NCBI GenBank assembly: GCA_023653115.1
Contig: JAMNXO010000004.1
Span: 79,509-143,508 of the forward strand
Reading direction: 5' to 3'
From: Erythrobacter sp.
GTDB lineage: Bacteria; Pseudomonadota; Alphaproteobacteria; Sphingomonadales; Sphingomonadaceae
Length of the DNA stretch: 64,000 nucleotides
Both the position numbers and the translations under genes were made by a program. Shown piece by piece: positions 63,929-64,000 of this stretch. The notes beneath the pieces were generated by a model. That model was not told where the DNA came from. It saw only the letters and a program-made list of their open reading frames with translations, and made no database searches. How positions within the stretch are numbered: the first letter of the stretch is position 1; each line of letters opens with the position of its first letter.

Positions 63929-64000
63929 ACCGTGTCGGCCCCGCATGGTCAAAATGCCCACGCGGGTCGAGGCAAGGCGCGCCCTATAGGTGTGGATTAG

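Overview
The window is a GC-rich alphaproteobacterial chromosome segment. It most resembles a member of the Sphingomonadales, family Erythrobacteraceae (Erythrobacter/Porphyrobacter type). Reasons: an alphaproteobacterial gene set (DivL-type pseudo-histidine kinase, AddAB instead of RecBCD, sdhE-mfd divergent from recG, the AmgK/MurU cell-wall recycling pair, Flp pilins), a TonB-receptor/IclR catabolic island, and a palindromic repeat that encodes the peptide MLKQVQHDG, which I recall as frequent in sphingomonad genomes. This placement is inference from content, not from a search. I see no prophage, insertion sequence or CRISPR array.

Layout. 1-3.9 kb: bioB with a coupled chain of an esterase, a DUF3445 (heme-dependent oxidative N-demethylase family) protein and a DUF1311 protein, then a small exported protein. 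3.9-6.6 kb: propionyl/acyl-CoA carboxylase biotin-carrying subunit and a 94-aa unknown. 6.6-8.7 kb (minus): GNAT, aroB, aroK. 8.8-14.3 kb: two unknown envelope proteins, xerD, accA, an M48 metalloprotease with a LysM-like tail. 14.4-14.9 kb (minus): two Flp pilins. 15-19.4 kb: mutT, tRNA-Arg, zincin, folE, small exported protein, cytochrome c', cytochrome b561, peroxiredoxin. 19.5-32.6 kb: ahcY, then a dense run divL-tsaE-amgK-murU-addB-addA, then trxA. 32.7-40.9 kb: phosphatase of the inositol monophosphatase family, argJ, secA, a TSUP permease, tRNA-Asn, nadK, a stand-alone EAL protein. 40.9-49.4 kb: the accessory island. 49.4-58.8 kb: mfd, sdhE, recG, low-molecular-weight phosphatase, ABC1/UbiB kinase, SDR, DUF3429. 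58.9-64 kb: CHASE2-EAL protein, a putative 12-codon microgene, a prolyl oligopeptidase, tRNA-Pro.

The two most interesting systems are both unusual for what controls them. (1) The island 40.9-49.4 kb holds a five-gene operon (TonB receptor, WrbA-type quinone reductase, VOC protein, alpha/beta hydrolase, zinc MetE-like thiol transferase), a divergent family III CoA transferase plus IclR regulator, and a citryl-CoA-lyase-like protein. A 35-bp element made of two TTCG-N5-CGAA palindromes exactly 19 bp apart lies in front of the TonB operon and again in the CoA-transferase/lyase divergent promoter. The parts look like uptake, CoA activation and C-C cleavage of an unidentified carboxylic acid under one IclR-type regulator. 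A nine-unit array with a strict 11-bp period sits beside one operator. (2) Directly after the CHASE2-EAL gene, two tandem perfect TTAA-N7-TTAA boxes (CtrA consensus) precede a strong ribosome site, a 12-codon ORF and a textbook terminator: a candidate CtrA-controlled small RNA or microprotein.

Three bipartite palindromic repeats of unrelated sequence but the same design (two roughly 30-nt hairpin-forming arms in inverted orientation with about 35 nt between) lie in intergenic spaces. One of them supplies the ribosome site and start codon of bioB.
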